Position numbers and translations under genes: made by a program | In this document: positions 35,551 to 44,211 of the stretch, in pieces | Numbering within the stretch: the first letter of the stretch is position 1 | Layout: every line of letters begins with the position of its first letter | Assembly (NCBI GenBank): GCA_900317755.1 | Contig: ONHZ01000064.1 | Coordinates: 1-63,209 of the forward strand | DNA from: an uncultured Lachnospiraceae bacterium | GTDB taxonomy: Bacteria > Bacillota > Clostridia > Lachnospirales > Lachnospiraceae | Direction of reading: 5' to 3' | Length of the DNA stretch: 63,209 bases | The notes under the pieces: model-generated | The model's input: the letters and a program-made list of their open reading frames with translations, nothing else | Database searches by the model: none | What the model was told of the DNA's origin: nothing

Positions 35551-36744
35551 TCAAGTGATATGGTAGCTGAACATGGCTTTGATACGATCTTGATATTGAA
35601 ATTCCTTCTCTGCCTTCTCAAATCCCTTTTTTGCAATTTCCTCCCGTTTCGAATCATTTTCAATATAGTATTCAGCCTTCTCGATGCATTCTTCCAGGCT
35701 TGAATAAGTCTCGATTTCTTCGCCGATCTTAAAGTATTCTTCTATTTCAGGGAGATTGCTTGTCAGGCAGAAACTGCCGGTTCCAATGATATCAAGCACA
35801 CGTAAATTAATACCGCTCTTTATTGCATGAAGTGCAGGGTTTAAGTTCACCTTGCTGTTCATGAAAAATGCTGGCATCTCATCTTCATAATTCTGCGGCG
35901 GCAGAATCGCAGTCTTTGGATCCATATTCTGGAGGGAGGTATAGGGCGAATTTGTTGCAATGGCAACATCGTGAAATGGAGAAAGACTTCCAAGAAGCAG
36001 CAGTCTTTCTTCTCTTGTCGCCTCTTCATTCATGAGAAATGTGAGCTGCCTCTTATTAATCTGAAAGACATTTTCAGGCATTGCGACATGCGCTTCCTTT
36101 GCAGCCTGCCAGGTCGCGTCATAGTATTCTTTATTTATTTTTTTCTCAGTGAAATCCGTGACGGTGCTCTCAATTGCATCTGCCCTTGCATTACCAAGCG
36201 TGCCCATCACTGCATTTACGAGCATCTCTTTCGTATTCTGCGGGAGTGGTGCGATGATGCGGAAAAGGTCATTTTCATAGAAGCTTCCTAAGAAAGAAAC
36301 ATCATATTTTTTTGAGTCCGGCTTCTTTATTTTTGAAAGTGCATCGCAGTCGACAGCAAGCGGCAGATGAAAAACATTTTTAATGTCAAGAGATTTGTAG
36401 TATTCAACCTCCGCCCTGTCGAAGAGATAAATCCTGTTCGTGTTAAAATCCATAGTGTCCGTCGTTGGAAGATTAAGAGGGCTGTCGTAGCTCCATGACA
36501 CGTATGGAATGCCAAGCTCCGCTGCACAGACTGCAATGAGGGGAAAATAATTAATCGTGAATATATGGGTGGCATCAGCCTTCTTCACATCGCTTTTTAT
36601 TTTCATCTCAAGAAATTCGTCCTGATAGAAATCCTTCGGCGTATAATATGTCTCGCTTTCGAATTCGATGTGGCATTTTTCAAAGGCACGTTTTATTGCG
36701 TTTTCAGTGTAAGTAGTAAATATTATCGGAAAAAATATTTTCAA
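35551..36744 (-). CDS. CgeB/DUF3880-type glycosyltransferase, subfamily B, TTG start
   Basis: The 397-residue protein begins at a TTG codon (36744), giving MKIFFPIIFTTYTEN-like start with AGGAG 8 bases upstream. An ATG-started reading to 36894 would add 50 residues unlike the family. It has the DUF3880 half (IFTINYFPLIAVCAAELG, YVSWSYDSPL, FHLPLAVDCD) and the GT-B half (NLRVLDIIGTGSFCLTSNLP, GEEIETYSSLEEC). It is the last gene of the island and lies 45 bases upstream of its paralogue at 34333, so the two are probably one unit. Confidence 0.75.
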   Translation of the reverse strand: MKIFFPIIFTTYTENAIKRAFEKCHIEFESETYYTPKDFYQDEFLEMKIKSDVKKADATHIFTINYFPLIAVCAAELGIPYVSWSYDSPLNLPTTDTMDFNTNRIYLFDRAEVEYYKSLDIKNVFHLPLAVDCDALSKIKKPDSKKYDVSFLGSFYENDLFRIIAPLPQNTKEMLVNAVMGTLGNARADAIESTVTDFTEKKINKEYYDATWQAAKEAHVAMPENVFQINKRQLTFLMNEEATREERLLLLGSLSPFHDVAIATNSPYTSLQNMDPKTAILPPQNYEDEMPAFFMNSKVNLNPALHAIKSGINLRVLDIIGTGSFCLTSNLPEIEEYFKIGEEIETYSSLEECIEKAEYYIENDSKREEIAKKGFEKAEKEFQYQDRIKAMFSYHIT

Positions 36745-36914
36745 GGGGTTGCTCCTGCTATTATTTCTTTTGCTGTCAGGCATCAACATTATTTCGAACC
36801 AATGAGGGTGTGGAAACAGTCTGACTTCAATCATTTTACAATAAAATAAAATGACAAAATTTACCTGCAACAGTATAATATATTTTGTGTGCAAATGAAA
36901 TTATTTTTATTTTG

Positions 36915-36941
36915 TTAGCACTCTCTCTTGACGAGTGCTAA
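36915..36941. promoter_or_regulatory. perfect CIRCE element
   Basis: TTAGCACTC (36915-36923), a 9-base spacer and GAGTGCTAA (36933-36941), an exact match to the HrcA-binding CIRCE. It overlaps the clpB -35 box, so HrcA would block the promoter until heat shock. Confidence 0.95.
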
Positions 36942-36956
36942 TTATCGTGATATAAC
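36928..36956 (+). promoter_or_regulatory. clpB promoter inside CIRCE
   Basis: A -35 TTGACG (36928-36933), 17-base spacer and -10 TATAAC (36951-36956). The -35 lies within the CIRCE spacer and right arm. Predicted start of transcription is near 36963. Confidence 0.8.
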
Positions 36957-36990
36957 ATACTTGTGCAAAAAAATTGCATTATTGCTACAT

Positions 36991-37092
36991 TCCATTCTAA
37001 AAATTTAGAAAACTTAGAGTAGAATGGAAAGCGGAGGCTGCAGTATACATAGAGAGAAGAGTTAAGAGTTCTTAGGCGGCAGCCGCCAAGAA
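36991..37092 (+). promoter_or_regulatory. structured clpB leader
   Basis: Two hairpins lie in the 165-base leader. TCCATTCTA (36991-36999) pairs exactly with TAGAATGGA (37020-37028). Then TTCTT-A-GGCGG (37069-37079) pairs with CCGCC-AAGAA (37083-37092) around a CAG loop. The leader ends in GGAGGTGA (37116-37123). No T run follows either, so they are not terminators; they may stabilise the RNA or respond to temperature. With the CIRCE this accounts for the 383 bases between genes. Confidence 0.5.
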
Positions 37093-37127
37093 TTGATACA
37101 AAATATTCTTAAAACGGAGGTGAGAAT

Positions 37128-39719
37128 ATGAAAATAGATAAGTTTACGCAGAAGTCTGTTGAAGCCGTAAACGACATGGAAAAGATCGCATCGGATTATG
37201 GCAACCAGCAGATTACAGAGCAGCATTTGCTGCTTGCTCTTTTGAAGCAGGATCAGGGACTGATTCCGAAGCTCATTACGAAGATGGACATCGACTTAAA
37301 TTATTTTACGAATGATATTGAGCAGATGGTTGCATCCCTTCCGAAGGTTTCGGGAAATGTCCAGGTCTATGTGGATAAATATGTAAATGACGCGTTGATT
37401 CATGCAGAGGATGAGGCGAAGGCAATGGGAGACGAGTATGTCTCTGTCGAGCATCTCTTCCTTTCCATTATGAAGTACGAGAGCCCGGAAATAAAGGACA
37501 AATTCAAGGAATTTGGCATTACCCGTGAGCGGTTCCTTGAGGCACTGTCTTCAGTCCGTGGAAACCAGGTCGTCACATCGGATTCGCCGGAAGACACATA
37601 CGACGCTCTCGAGAAGTATGGCTACGAGATGGTTGAGCGTGCCCGTGAGCAGAAGATGGATCCTGTCATCGGCCGTGATGCAGAAATCCGTCATGTCATC
37701 AGGATTCTTTCAAGGAAGACAAAGAACAACCCTGTATTAATCGGTGAGCCTGGTGTCGGCAAGACGGCCGCTGTTGAAGGCCTTGCCCAGAGAATTGTAA
37801 AGGGCGATGTGCCTGACACATTAAAGAATAAAAAGATCTTCGCACTGGATATGGGTGCGCTTGTTGCAGGTGCAAAGTACAGGGGCGAATTCGAGGAGAG
37901 ACTAAAAGCCGTATTAAATGAAATCAAAAATTCAAACGGCGAGATGCTTCTTTTTATCGATGAAATTCATACGATCGTCGGTGCCGGAAAGACGGAAGGC
38001 TCAATGGATGCCGGCAATATGTTAAAGCCAATGCTTGCACGAGGCGAATTACACTGCATCGGTGCGACGACGCTTGATGAATACAGGAAATATATTGAAA
38101 AGGATCAGGCACTCGAGCGTCGTTTCCAGCCAGTAATGGTCGATGAACCATCGGTTGAAGATACGATTTCCATCCTTCGTGGCATCAAGGAAAGATATGA
38201 AGTATACCACGGCGTCAAGATTACGGATGCCGCACTTGTCGCAGCGGCAACACTTTCGGATAGATATATTTCAGACCGTTTCCTTCCGGATAAGGCGATT
38301 GATCTTATTGATGAGGCCTGCGCTTCTGTAAAGACACAGCTTGATTCAATGCCTGAGGAACTCGATGAACTGAACCGGAAGATCATGCAGCTCACGATTG
38401 AGGAGAGCGCATTAAAGAAAGAGGACGATCCGCTTTCCGGACAGAGGCTTGAAGATTTACAGAAAGAGCTTGCTGAATTAAATGAAAAGTTTGCAGCAGG
38501 CAAGGCTCAGTGGGATAATGAAAAGAATGAAGTTTCCCATGTGAGCGAACTTCGTGAGCAGATTGAAAAAGTAAAGCAGGATGCCGAAATCGCAACGCAG
38601 AAGGGTGATTACGAGAAAGCCGGCGAATTAACATATTCACAGCTTCCGGCTTTAAGAAAAGAGTACGAGGAAGAGGAAGAAAAATTAAAGGGCAAGGATG
38701 TCTCGATGGTTCACGAGGCAGTCGACGAAGATGAGATTGCCGAAGTCGTCAGCCGCTGGACAGGAATTCCTGTTGCGAAACTGAATGAATCAGAGAGAAA
38801 CAAGACATTACACCTTGATGAAAAGCTTCATGAGAGAGTCATCGGACAGGACGAGGCAGTTGAAAAGGTTACCGAAGCCATCATCCGTTCACGTGCCGGG
38901 ATCAAGGACCCAAGCAAGCCGATTGGTTCGTTCCTGTTTCTTGGACCTACCGGTGTCGGTAAGACGGAGCTTGCAAAGACGCTTGCCGCAAATCTCTTTG
39001 ATGATGAAAACAATATCGTCCGTCTCGACATGACTGAATACATGGAGAAGTTCTCAGTGTCCCGTCTCATTGGAGCGCCTCCAGGATATGTAGGCTATGA
39101 TGAGGGCGGCCAGCTCACAGAGGCAGTTCGTCGTAAGCCATATTCAGTTGTTCTCTTCGATGAAATCGAGAAGGCGCATCCTGATGTATTTAATATTTTA
39201 CTTCAGGTTCTTGATGATGGCCGTATTACTGATTCACAGGGCAGAACTGTAGATTTCAAGAATACCATTATTATTCTTACTTCAAACCTTGGCTCTGAAT
39301 ACCTGCTCGACGGAATCGATGCTGACGGAAATATTACCGATGAGGCAAAGAATAATGTGGACAAGCTCCTGAAGGCTTCGTTCAGACCTGAGTTCTTGAA
39401 CAGGCTTGATGAGATCATCATGTTTAAGCCGCTGACGAAGGACAACATTGGCAACATTGTTGACCTACTGATGAAGAATGTAAACAAGCGTCTAGTAGAT
39501 AAGCAGCTTAAGGTTGCGTTGTCCGACTCCGCAAAGCAGTATGTCATTGACAATGGCTTTGATCCGCAGTTTGGTGCAAGACCGCTGAAGAGATTCCTCA
39601 CAAAGAATGTTGAGACGCTTGCAGCCAGGGTCATTCTAGAAGGAAAAGTCTCCGAGGGCGATACGATTTTCATCGATACGGAAAACGGAGCACTGACCGC
39701 GACAGCAAAAAAGATGTAA
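37128..39719 (+). CDS. clpB: ATP-dependent chaperone ClpB
   Basis: The 863-residue disaggregase works with DnaK to pull apart aggregated proteins in the cytoplasm. Visible in order: Clp N-domain repeats (residues 1-150), AAA+ 1 with GEPGVGKTA (about 206) and [12 protein letters not shown], the M coiled-coil domain (about 400-530, [22 protein letters not shown] to [11 protein letters not shown]), AAA+ 2 with [12 protein letters not shown] (about 606), and [13 protein letters not shown], then the D2 small domain ending [15 protein letters not shown]. Length is right for ClpB. No IGF/L loop of ClpA/C/X was seen. Regulated by HrcA through CIRCE. Confidence 0.97.
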   Translation: MKIDKFTQKSVEAVNDMEKIASDYGNQQITEQHLLLALLKQDQGLIPKLITKMDIDLNYFTNDIEQMVASLPKVSGNVQVYVDKYVNDALIHAEDEAKAMGDEYVSVEHLFLSIMKYESPEIKDKFKEFGITRERFLEALSSVRGNQVVTSDSPEDTYDALEKYGYEMVERAREQKMDPVIGRDAEIRHVIRILSRKTKNNPVLIGEPGVGKTAAVEGLAQRIVKGDVPDTLKNKKIFALDMGALVAGAKYRGEFEERLKAVLNEIKNSNGEMLLFIDEIHTIVGAGKTEGSMDAGNMLKPMLARGELHCIGATTLDEYRKYIEKDQALERRFQPVMVDEPSVEDTISILRGIKERYEVYHGVKITDAALVAAATLSDRYISDRFLPDKAIDLIDEACASVKTQLDSMPEELDELNRKIMQLTIEESALKKEDDPLSGQRLEDLQKELAELNEKFAAGKAQWDNEKNEVSHVSELREQIEKVKQDAEIATQKGDYEKAGELTYSQLPALRKEYEEEEEKLKGKDVSMVHEAVDEDEIAEVVSRWTGIPVAKLNESERNKTLHLDEKLHERVIGQDEAVEKVTEAIIRSRAGIKDPSKPIGSFLFLGPTGVGKTELAKTLAANLFDDENNIVRLDMTEYMEKFSVSRLIGAPPGYVGYDEGGQLTEAVRRKPYSVVLFDEIEKAHPDVFNILLQVLDDGRITDSQGRTVDFKNTIIILTSNLGSEYLLDGIDADGNITDEAKNNVDKLLKASFRPEFLNRLDEIIMFKPLTKDNIGNIVDLLMKNVNKRLVDKQLKVALSDSAKQYVIDNGFDPQFGARPLKRFLTKNVETLAARVILEGKVSEGDTIFIDTENGALTATAKKM

Positions 39720-39748
39720 TTTATCAGCTGGATAATACTTAGAATAAT

Positions 39749-39788
39749 ATACAGGTGCTTTTATTATTGAAAGTGCCTGTATTTTTTT
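39749..39788 (+). terminator. intrinsic terminator after clpB
   Basis: ATACAGGTGCTTT (39749-39761) pairs with AAAGTGCCTGTAT (39770-39782) with two G-U pairs, followed by a T run to 39788. Confidence 0.88.
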
Positions 39789-39915
39789 GTCAAAATTGTC
39801 TTCATAAAGATAACAATATTTTCATTATCATGTTGATAATATTTCTTTTAAAATAGCATGCTTTAGTGATACAATTGAAAAGATTTTGAGTGGAAGAAAA
39901 TAATTTATTATTACT

Positions 39916-41244
39916 ATGAATTTGTTTGATTATGCAAGAGAACAGAATATGAAATCCGAGGCACCGCTGGCGTCTAGGATGCGTCCGAAGAGGCTCGAGG
40001 ATGTGGTTGGGCAGGAGGACATTATTGGTCCTGACAAGATGCTCTCACGTGCGATCAAGGCGGATAAGCTTGGTTCTGTAATTTTCTATGGACCTCCGGG
40101 AACCGGGAAGACGACGCTTGCTGAAGTCATCGCCCACACCACGAAATCAGAATTTACTTCGATCAATGCGACTTCTGCCGGGAAGAAGGACATGGAGGAT
40201 GTCGTCGCAAAGGCCAAGGACAATCTCGGCATGTATGGGAAGAAGACAATTCTTTTCATCGATGAGATTCACAGATTTAATAAGGGGCAGCAGGATTACC
40301 TGCTTCCGTTTGTCGAAAATGGAACCGTGATTCTGATTGGTGCGACAACAGAGAATCCTTATTTTGAAGTGAATTCCGCTCTGCTTTCAAGGTCTGTGAT
40401 TTTTCAACTTAAGCCGCTTTCTGATGAAAATATCAAGACCATCATCATGCGCTCGCTCACTGACAAGGAAAATGGCATGGGTTCATACAATGCTTCTATT
40501 GATGATGATGCATTAGAATTCCTAGCAGATATGTCAAATGGCGATGCGAGAAATGCACTGAATGCTGTGGAGCTTGCAGTGCTTACGACAAAACCTTCTG
40601 ATGATGGGATTATTCATATTACGCTTGATGTTGCATCGGAGTGCATTCAGAAGAGAGTCACACGCTATGACAAGGACGGTGACAATCATTACGATACGAT
40701 TTCTGCATTTATAAAGAGTATGAGAGGATCTGATCCTGATGCTGCCGTATATTATTTAGCGAAGATGCTTGATGCTGGAGAGGACATAAAATTTATCGCC
40801 CGCCGAATCACGATCTGCGCTGCTGAGGATGTCGGAATGGCTGACCCGAATGCGCTTGTCGTTGCGACCAATGCGATGCTTGCGGTTGAACGAATAGGTA
40901 TGCCGGAGTCAAGGATTATTCTTTCTGAAGCCGCGGTTTATGTTGCGACTGCGCCGAAATCGAATGCATCCTATATGGCAGTAGAGAAGGCTCTTGAGGA
41001 TGTGCGCAGCCGGAACATTGCGACGATCCCGCCGTACCTGCAGGATGCACATTATTCCGGCCATGCGGCTCTCGGGAAGGGTGTCGGATACAAATATGCA
41101 CATGATTTCCCGAACCACTATGTCGACCAGCAGTATCTGCCGGATGAAGTTGAAGGAACAGTCTTTTATGAGCCGACAGAGATGGGGCATGAGAAGGAAG
41201 TCGGGGAGTGGCTGACAAAACTTAAAAATTCTGGTAATAATTGA
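39916..41244 (+). CDS. rarA: replication-associated recombination protein RarA (MgsA)
   Basis: The 442-residue AAA+ protein has Walker A GPPGTGKTT (residues about 57-65), Walker B FIDEIHRF, and the RarA C-terminal region (SGDARNALN-like DMSNGDARNALNAVE, YDTISAFIKSMRGSDPDAA, ARRITICAAEDVGMADPNAL, YLQDAHYSGHAALGKGVGYKY). RarA/MgsA acts at stalled replication forks. The ATG lacks a strong ribosome binding site; GGAAG lies further upstream. It has no evident partner gene in the window. Confidence 0.96.
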   Translation: MNLFDYAREQNMKSEAPLASRMRPKRLEDVVGQEDIIGPDKMLSRAIKADKLGSVIFYGPPGTGKTTLAEVIAHTTKSEFTSINATSAGKKDMEDVVAKAKDNLGMYGKKTILFIDEIHRFNKGQQDYLLPFVENGTVILIGATTENPYFEVNSALLSRSVIFQLKPLSDENIKTIIMRSLTDKENGMGSYNASIDDDALEFLADMSNGDARNALNAVELAVLTTKPSDDGIIHITLDVASECIQKRVTRYDKDGDNHYDTISAFIKSMRGSDPDAAVYYLAKMLDAGEDIKFIARRITICAAEDVGMADPNALVVATNAMLAVERIGMPESRIILSEAAVYVATAPKSNASYMAVEKALEDVRSRNIATIPPYLQDAHYSGHAALGKGVGYKYAHDFPNHYVDQQYLPDEVEGTVFYEPTEMGHEKEVGEWLTKLKNSGNN

Positions 41245-41296
41245 AAATTAATTTATAATCGGCTAATACATACACTCAGATCTGAGGCTGTGTTTG

Positions 41297-41367
41297 CCTA
41301 AATTTGAGAAAATAAATAAATTTAGGTGGGAATCAGCTTACACAAAGTGCAAAAACAAGATTTGTGT
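41297..41367 (+). promoter_or_regulatory. two leader hairpins before proC
   Basis: CCTAAATTT (41297-41305) pairs with AAATTTAGG (41318-41326), and ACACAAA (41340-41346) pairs with TTTGTGT (41361-41367). AAAGGAG follows just before the ATG. The conserved T-box sequence was looked for and not found, so this is an unassigned leader. Confidence 0.4.
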
Positions 41368-41394
41368 TCTCTTGTAGAAGAAAAGGAGTAATAA

Positions 41395-42198
41395 ATGAAG
41401 TACAAGTATGGTTTTTTAGGCAGCGGAAATATGGGCGGCGCCATGATTCATGGCGTTTTAAATGCCGGACTGGCAGACAAAAGTGAAGTCATCGCATCCT
41501 GCAAGACTTCTGAGAGCAAAGTAAAAAAGGCTGAGGAATTTGGCATTACAATGACGCAGGATAATGCAGAAGTCGTAAAGAATTCTGACATCATTATTCT
41601 GGCGGTAAAGCCTTATCAGTTTGATGAAGTGCTGCCTATTGTAAAAGATAACCTGGCAGGTGATCAGATAATAGTTTCTGTAGCTGCGGGGAAGTCGATT
41701 TCAGATATTGAGTATGCTCTGCCTTTTTCTAAGCTTAGAATTGCACGTGCTATGCCAAACACGCCGGCAGCTGTCGGAGAAGCAATGAGCGGTGTATGCT
41801 TCAATGAAAATTTCAGCGCTGATGACAAAGAGAAAGTCATGGCCATATTCAACAGCTTCGGTAAGGCTGTCGAAGTCAAGGAATCCATGATGGATACAGT
41901 CATTGGAATTTCCGGATCTTCGCCAGCATTTATCTATATGCTGATTGAGGCGATGGCTGATGAAGCAGTCGTATATGGAATGCCTAGAAAGGATGCCTAT
42001 ATCTTTGCTGCACAGTCAGTGCTGGGCACTGCAAAGATGGTACTTGAGACAGGGAAGCATCCAGGTGAACTAAAAGATGCCGTCTGCTCGCCTGGCGGCA
42101 CGACAATTGCCGGTGTCGAGGCTCTGGAAGATGCAGGCTTCAGAAGCGATATCATGAAGGGCATCAAGGCGGCAATCGAGAAAGCGAAGAGCATGTAA
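41395..42198 (+). CDS. proC: pyrroline-5-carboxylate reductase
   Basis: The 267-residue enzyme reduces pyrroline-5-carboxylate to proline with NAD(P)H. The N-terminal Rossmann motif is GFLGSGNMGGAMI; further motifs are ILAVKPYQFDEVLP, RAMPNTPAAVGEAMSG and the C-terminal SGSSPAFIYMLIEAMADEAV and CSPGGTTIAGVEALEDAGFR, the signature of ProC. Length is normal. AAAGGAG precedes the ATG. It converges on the CPBP gene, whose stop is only 3 bases away. Confidence 0.97.
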   Translation: MKYKYGFLGSGNMGGAMIHGVLNAGLADKSEVIASCKTSESKVKKAEEFGITMTQDNAEVVKNSDIIILAVKPYQFDEVLPIVKDNLAGDQIIVSVAAGKSISDIEYALPFSKLRIARAMPNTPAAVGEAMSGVCFNENFSADDKEKVMAIFNSFGKAVEVKESMMDTVIGISGSSPAFIYMLIEAMADEAVVYGMPRKDAYIFAAQSVLGTAKMVLETGKHPGELKDAVCSPGGTTIAGVEALEDAGFRSDIMKGIKAAIEKAKSM

Positions 42199-42201
42199 GA
42201 A

Positions 42202-43119
42202 TTACTCCGGCATCTTCGGCGCATTGAAATTTCTCGGCACTCCTCTGAAGAAATAAACAAGTCCAAAGTATGCAATCGTAAGTCCAACCATGAGATAGAT
42301 GAAGCCTGTCAGCATGTTCATCTTCGTGATGTCAATCTCGCCAATGAAAAATGTCGAGGCATTGAAGGTAATATGAAATATGATTGTTGCCTTAATATTT
42401 CTTGTTTTTCCATAAATATATCCAAGGACAAGTCCAAGTAAGAATGCCATGATTCCCTGGAGCATATTTCCATGGAAGCCACCAAAGAGCAGCGCCTGAA
42501 AGATATTTGCGCCCCAGAATGAAATGGATTTCCTTGAATACTCAAACGTGAGTCCCCTGAAGCACATTTCTTCTGAAAATGGTCCGACTAAGATGTAGAT
42601 GACCATCATCCATGAGAGCTTGCTTTCGCCAAGCCCTGTGGCTTTCAGGAGTTCCTGGTATTCTTCTGCCCATGATGGCGCGAGCTTCGCAAGACCAACC
42701 ATGAAGAACTGCATCACGATCTGAAAGCCTATTGCAGAAACAATCAGTGCAATAATGCAGATTTTTTTGTAGTTTGTGAAATGATTTCCGTCACCTGTCA
42801 GAAGCTCATATTTCTTTGAATCAGCGAGGTAATCTGGTATGTTTTTCTGCTTTTCAAGTACGGTTCTATACCAGAAAAGTGAGACAAACAAAGCAATGAA
42901 TCCATAGATGAACATAGAAATAATGCTGCCATCACCTATGAATTTTTCAAGAAAATAATCCAGGAAATCATAGAAATCAGTCTTTCCTGAAGTCCAGGCA
43001 GCAATGAAAAAATAAACTTCCATTACAGCAACTTCGACAAGAAGCATCAGGCAGAAAAAAGTAAGAATAGGAAGTATAGACTTGAAAAAATTCCTTGACC
43101 TGTTGACATTAGTCTGCAT
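42202..43119 (-). CDS. CPBP family intramembrane glutamic endopeptidase
   Basis: The 305-residue protein has about eight membrane helices and the Rce1/CPBP motifs: SEEMCFRG (EExxxR, catalytic glutamates), FGGFHGNMLQG (histidine) and IFHITFNAS (histidine and asparagine). Such proteases process prenylated proteins in eukaryotes; bacterial ones act on bacteriocin immunity or signalling, mostly unknown. Start ATG at 43119 has AAGGAG 8 bases upstream. It overlaps the end of the patatin gene by 11 bases, so the two are one operon (patatin first). Confidence 0.9.
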   Translation of the reverse strand: MQTNVNRSRNFFKSILPILTFFCLMLLVEVAVMEVYFFIAAWTSGKTDFYDFLDYFLEKFIGDGSIISMFIYGFIALFVSLFWYRTVLEKQKNIPDYLADSKKYELLTGDGNHFTNYKKICIIALIVSAIGFQIVMQFFMVGLAKLAPSWAEEYQELLKATGLGESKLSWMMVIYILVGPFSEEMCFRGLTFEYSRKSISFWGANIFQALLFGGFHGNMLQGIMAFLLGLVLGYIYGKTRNIKATIIFHITFNASTFFIGEIDITKMNMLTGFIYLMVGLTIAYFGLVYFFRGVPRNFNAPKMPE

Positions 43120-43966
43120 CAATAAAACTCCTTATTTCGTCGAGCTTTTTATTTGCGACGCGGACACCCTCTTCATAAAGCTTTTGATTTACCTTCTTAT
43201 CCATCGTATAGGTGTCGAGCTTTATTGCGTCTGAAGGATTAATGAGAAGAATTCTTCCTGTCTTTGCGAGCTGCTTGATCTTCGCATAGCGGTCGTTGTA
43301 GACATCGGCACGGTTATTGAGTCTCCAGATAATCCTCGGGTATCTATGTAAAATGTAAGTGTAAGCAAATCTGTGCTTCTGTGGCTGCATCTTGTAGTCG
43401 TATGGCTTTGTCATGATAATGACAAGTCTGTCGCAGCCATCTTCGAATGCTCTCCTGTACGGAATAGAATCCGAAACGCCGCCGTCGAAATACTTGTGCC
43501 CGCCGATTTCAATAGGCTTGCAGACAGCTGGAAGAGCGCAGGTTGCTTTTATTGCTTTGTAGTCATTTCTGACAAGGTCTTCCTTTGAAAAGAAATATGG
43601 CTTTCCTGTCTGGGCATCCGTTGCAGGGAATACGAACTCTGCAGGATTATCCATGAGCTTGTCAAAATCAAGAGGGTCGCCGCCGTCTTCATTTGTAAGG
43701 TCAGAATAGATGTAATCGAGACCAAAGAGATCGCCGGTTTTTAAAAAGCTTTTCACACCGAAATATCCAGGCTCGTCAATATGATCTACAAAGAATCTTC
43801 TGTTTCTGCCTTTCTGTCCGCCAAGATAGGAAGCAATGCAGGCGGCTCCGGCAGATACGCCCATAGTATAATCAAATTTAATATCATTATCAATAAAAAC
43901 ATCAAGCACGCCAGAGGTAAATGCGCACTTCATTCCGCCGCCTTCAGCAATAACACCAGTCTTCAT
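43109..43966 (-). CDS. patatin-like phospholipase
   Basis: The 285-residue protein begins VIAEGGGMKCAFTSGVLDVF (oxyanion glycine motif), followed by GVSAGAACIASYLGG with the GxSxG nucleophile and FDGGVSDSIPYRRA with the catalytic aspartate of the Ser-Asp dyad. It is a probable lipid acyl hydrolase. ATG 43966 with GAGGAC upstream is chosen over an upstream start at 43990. It overlaps and probably co-transcribes with the CPBP gene. Confidence 0.9.
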   Translation of the reverse strand: MKTGVIAEGGGMKCAFTSGVLDVFIDNDIKFDYTMGVSAGAACIASYLGGQKGRNRRFFVDHIDEPGYFGVKSFLKTGDLFGLDYIYSDLTNEDGGDPLDFDKLMDNPAEFVFPATDAQTGKPYFFSKEDLVRNDYKAIKATCALPAVCKPIEIGGHKYFDGGVSDSIPYRRAFEDGCDRLVIIMTKPYDYKMQPQKHRFAYTYILHRYPRIIWRLNNRADVYNDRYAKIKQLAKTGRILLINPSDAIKLDTYTMDKKVNQKLYEEGVRVANKKLDEIRSFIDAD

Positions 43967-44211
43967 TTGTTGTCCTCGCTTTCTAAACACATTTGCAAGG
44001 TATTTTACTTTATTATATAAGAAAAAAATCTATACAATTTTCTCTTTATGAATAAAAACTCAGTAATTTTAACTAATTTCACGAATTGTTCAAAAAATAG
44101 CGTATTTTCGCATTATACATAAAGCTCGAATTGTCTCTTGTGGAAAAAATCGGATTTTTATATCATATCGTGGTAATTTAAGAAAACCATATAGATTTTG
44201 TTTTAGAAGGA

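Noticed and set aside
23024-36744. Prophage or integrative element
   Set aside because: No integrase, transposase, att-type repeats or phage structural genes; the region is best explained as a glycosylation island.
39203-39673. Antisense reading frame of 156 codons in clpB
   Set aside because: Shadow of a strongly biased coding frame; protein is low complexity and unlike anything known.
41320-41340. T-box antiterminator before proC (AGGTGGGAATC)
   Set aside because: It only partly resembles the T-box sequence, and no specifier loop or terminator/antiterminator pair follows.
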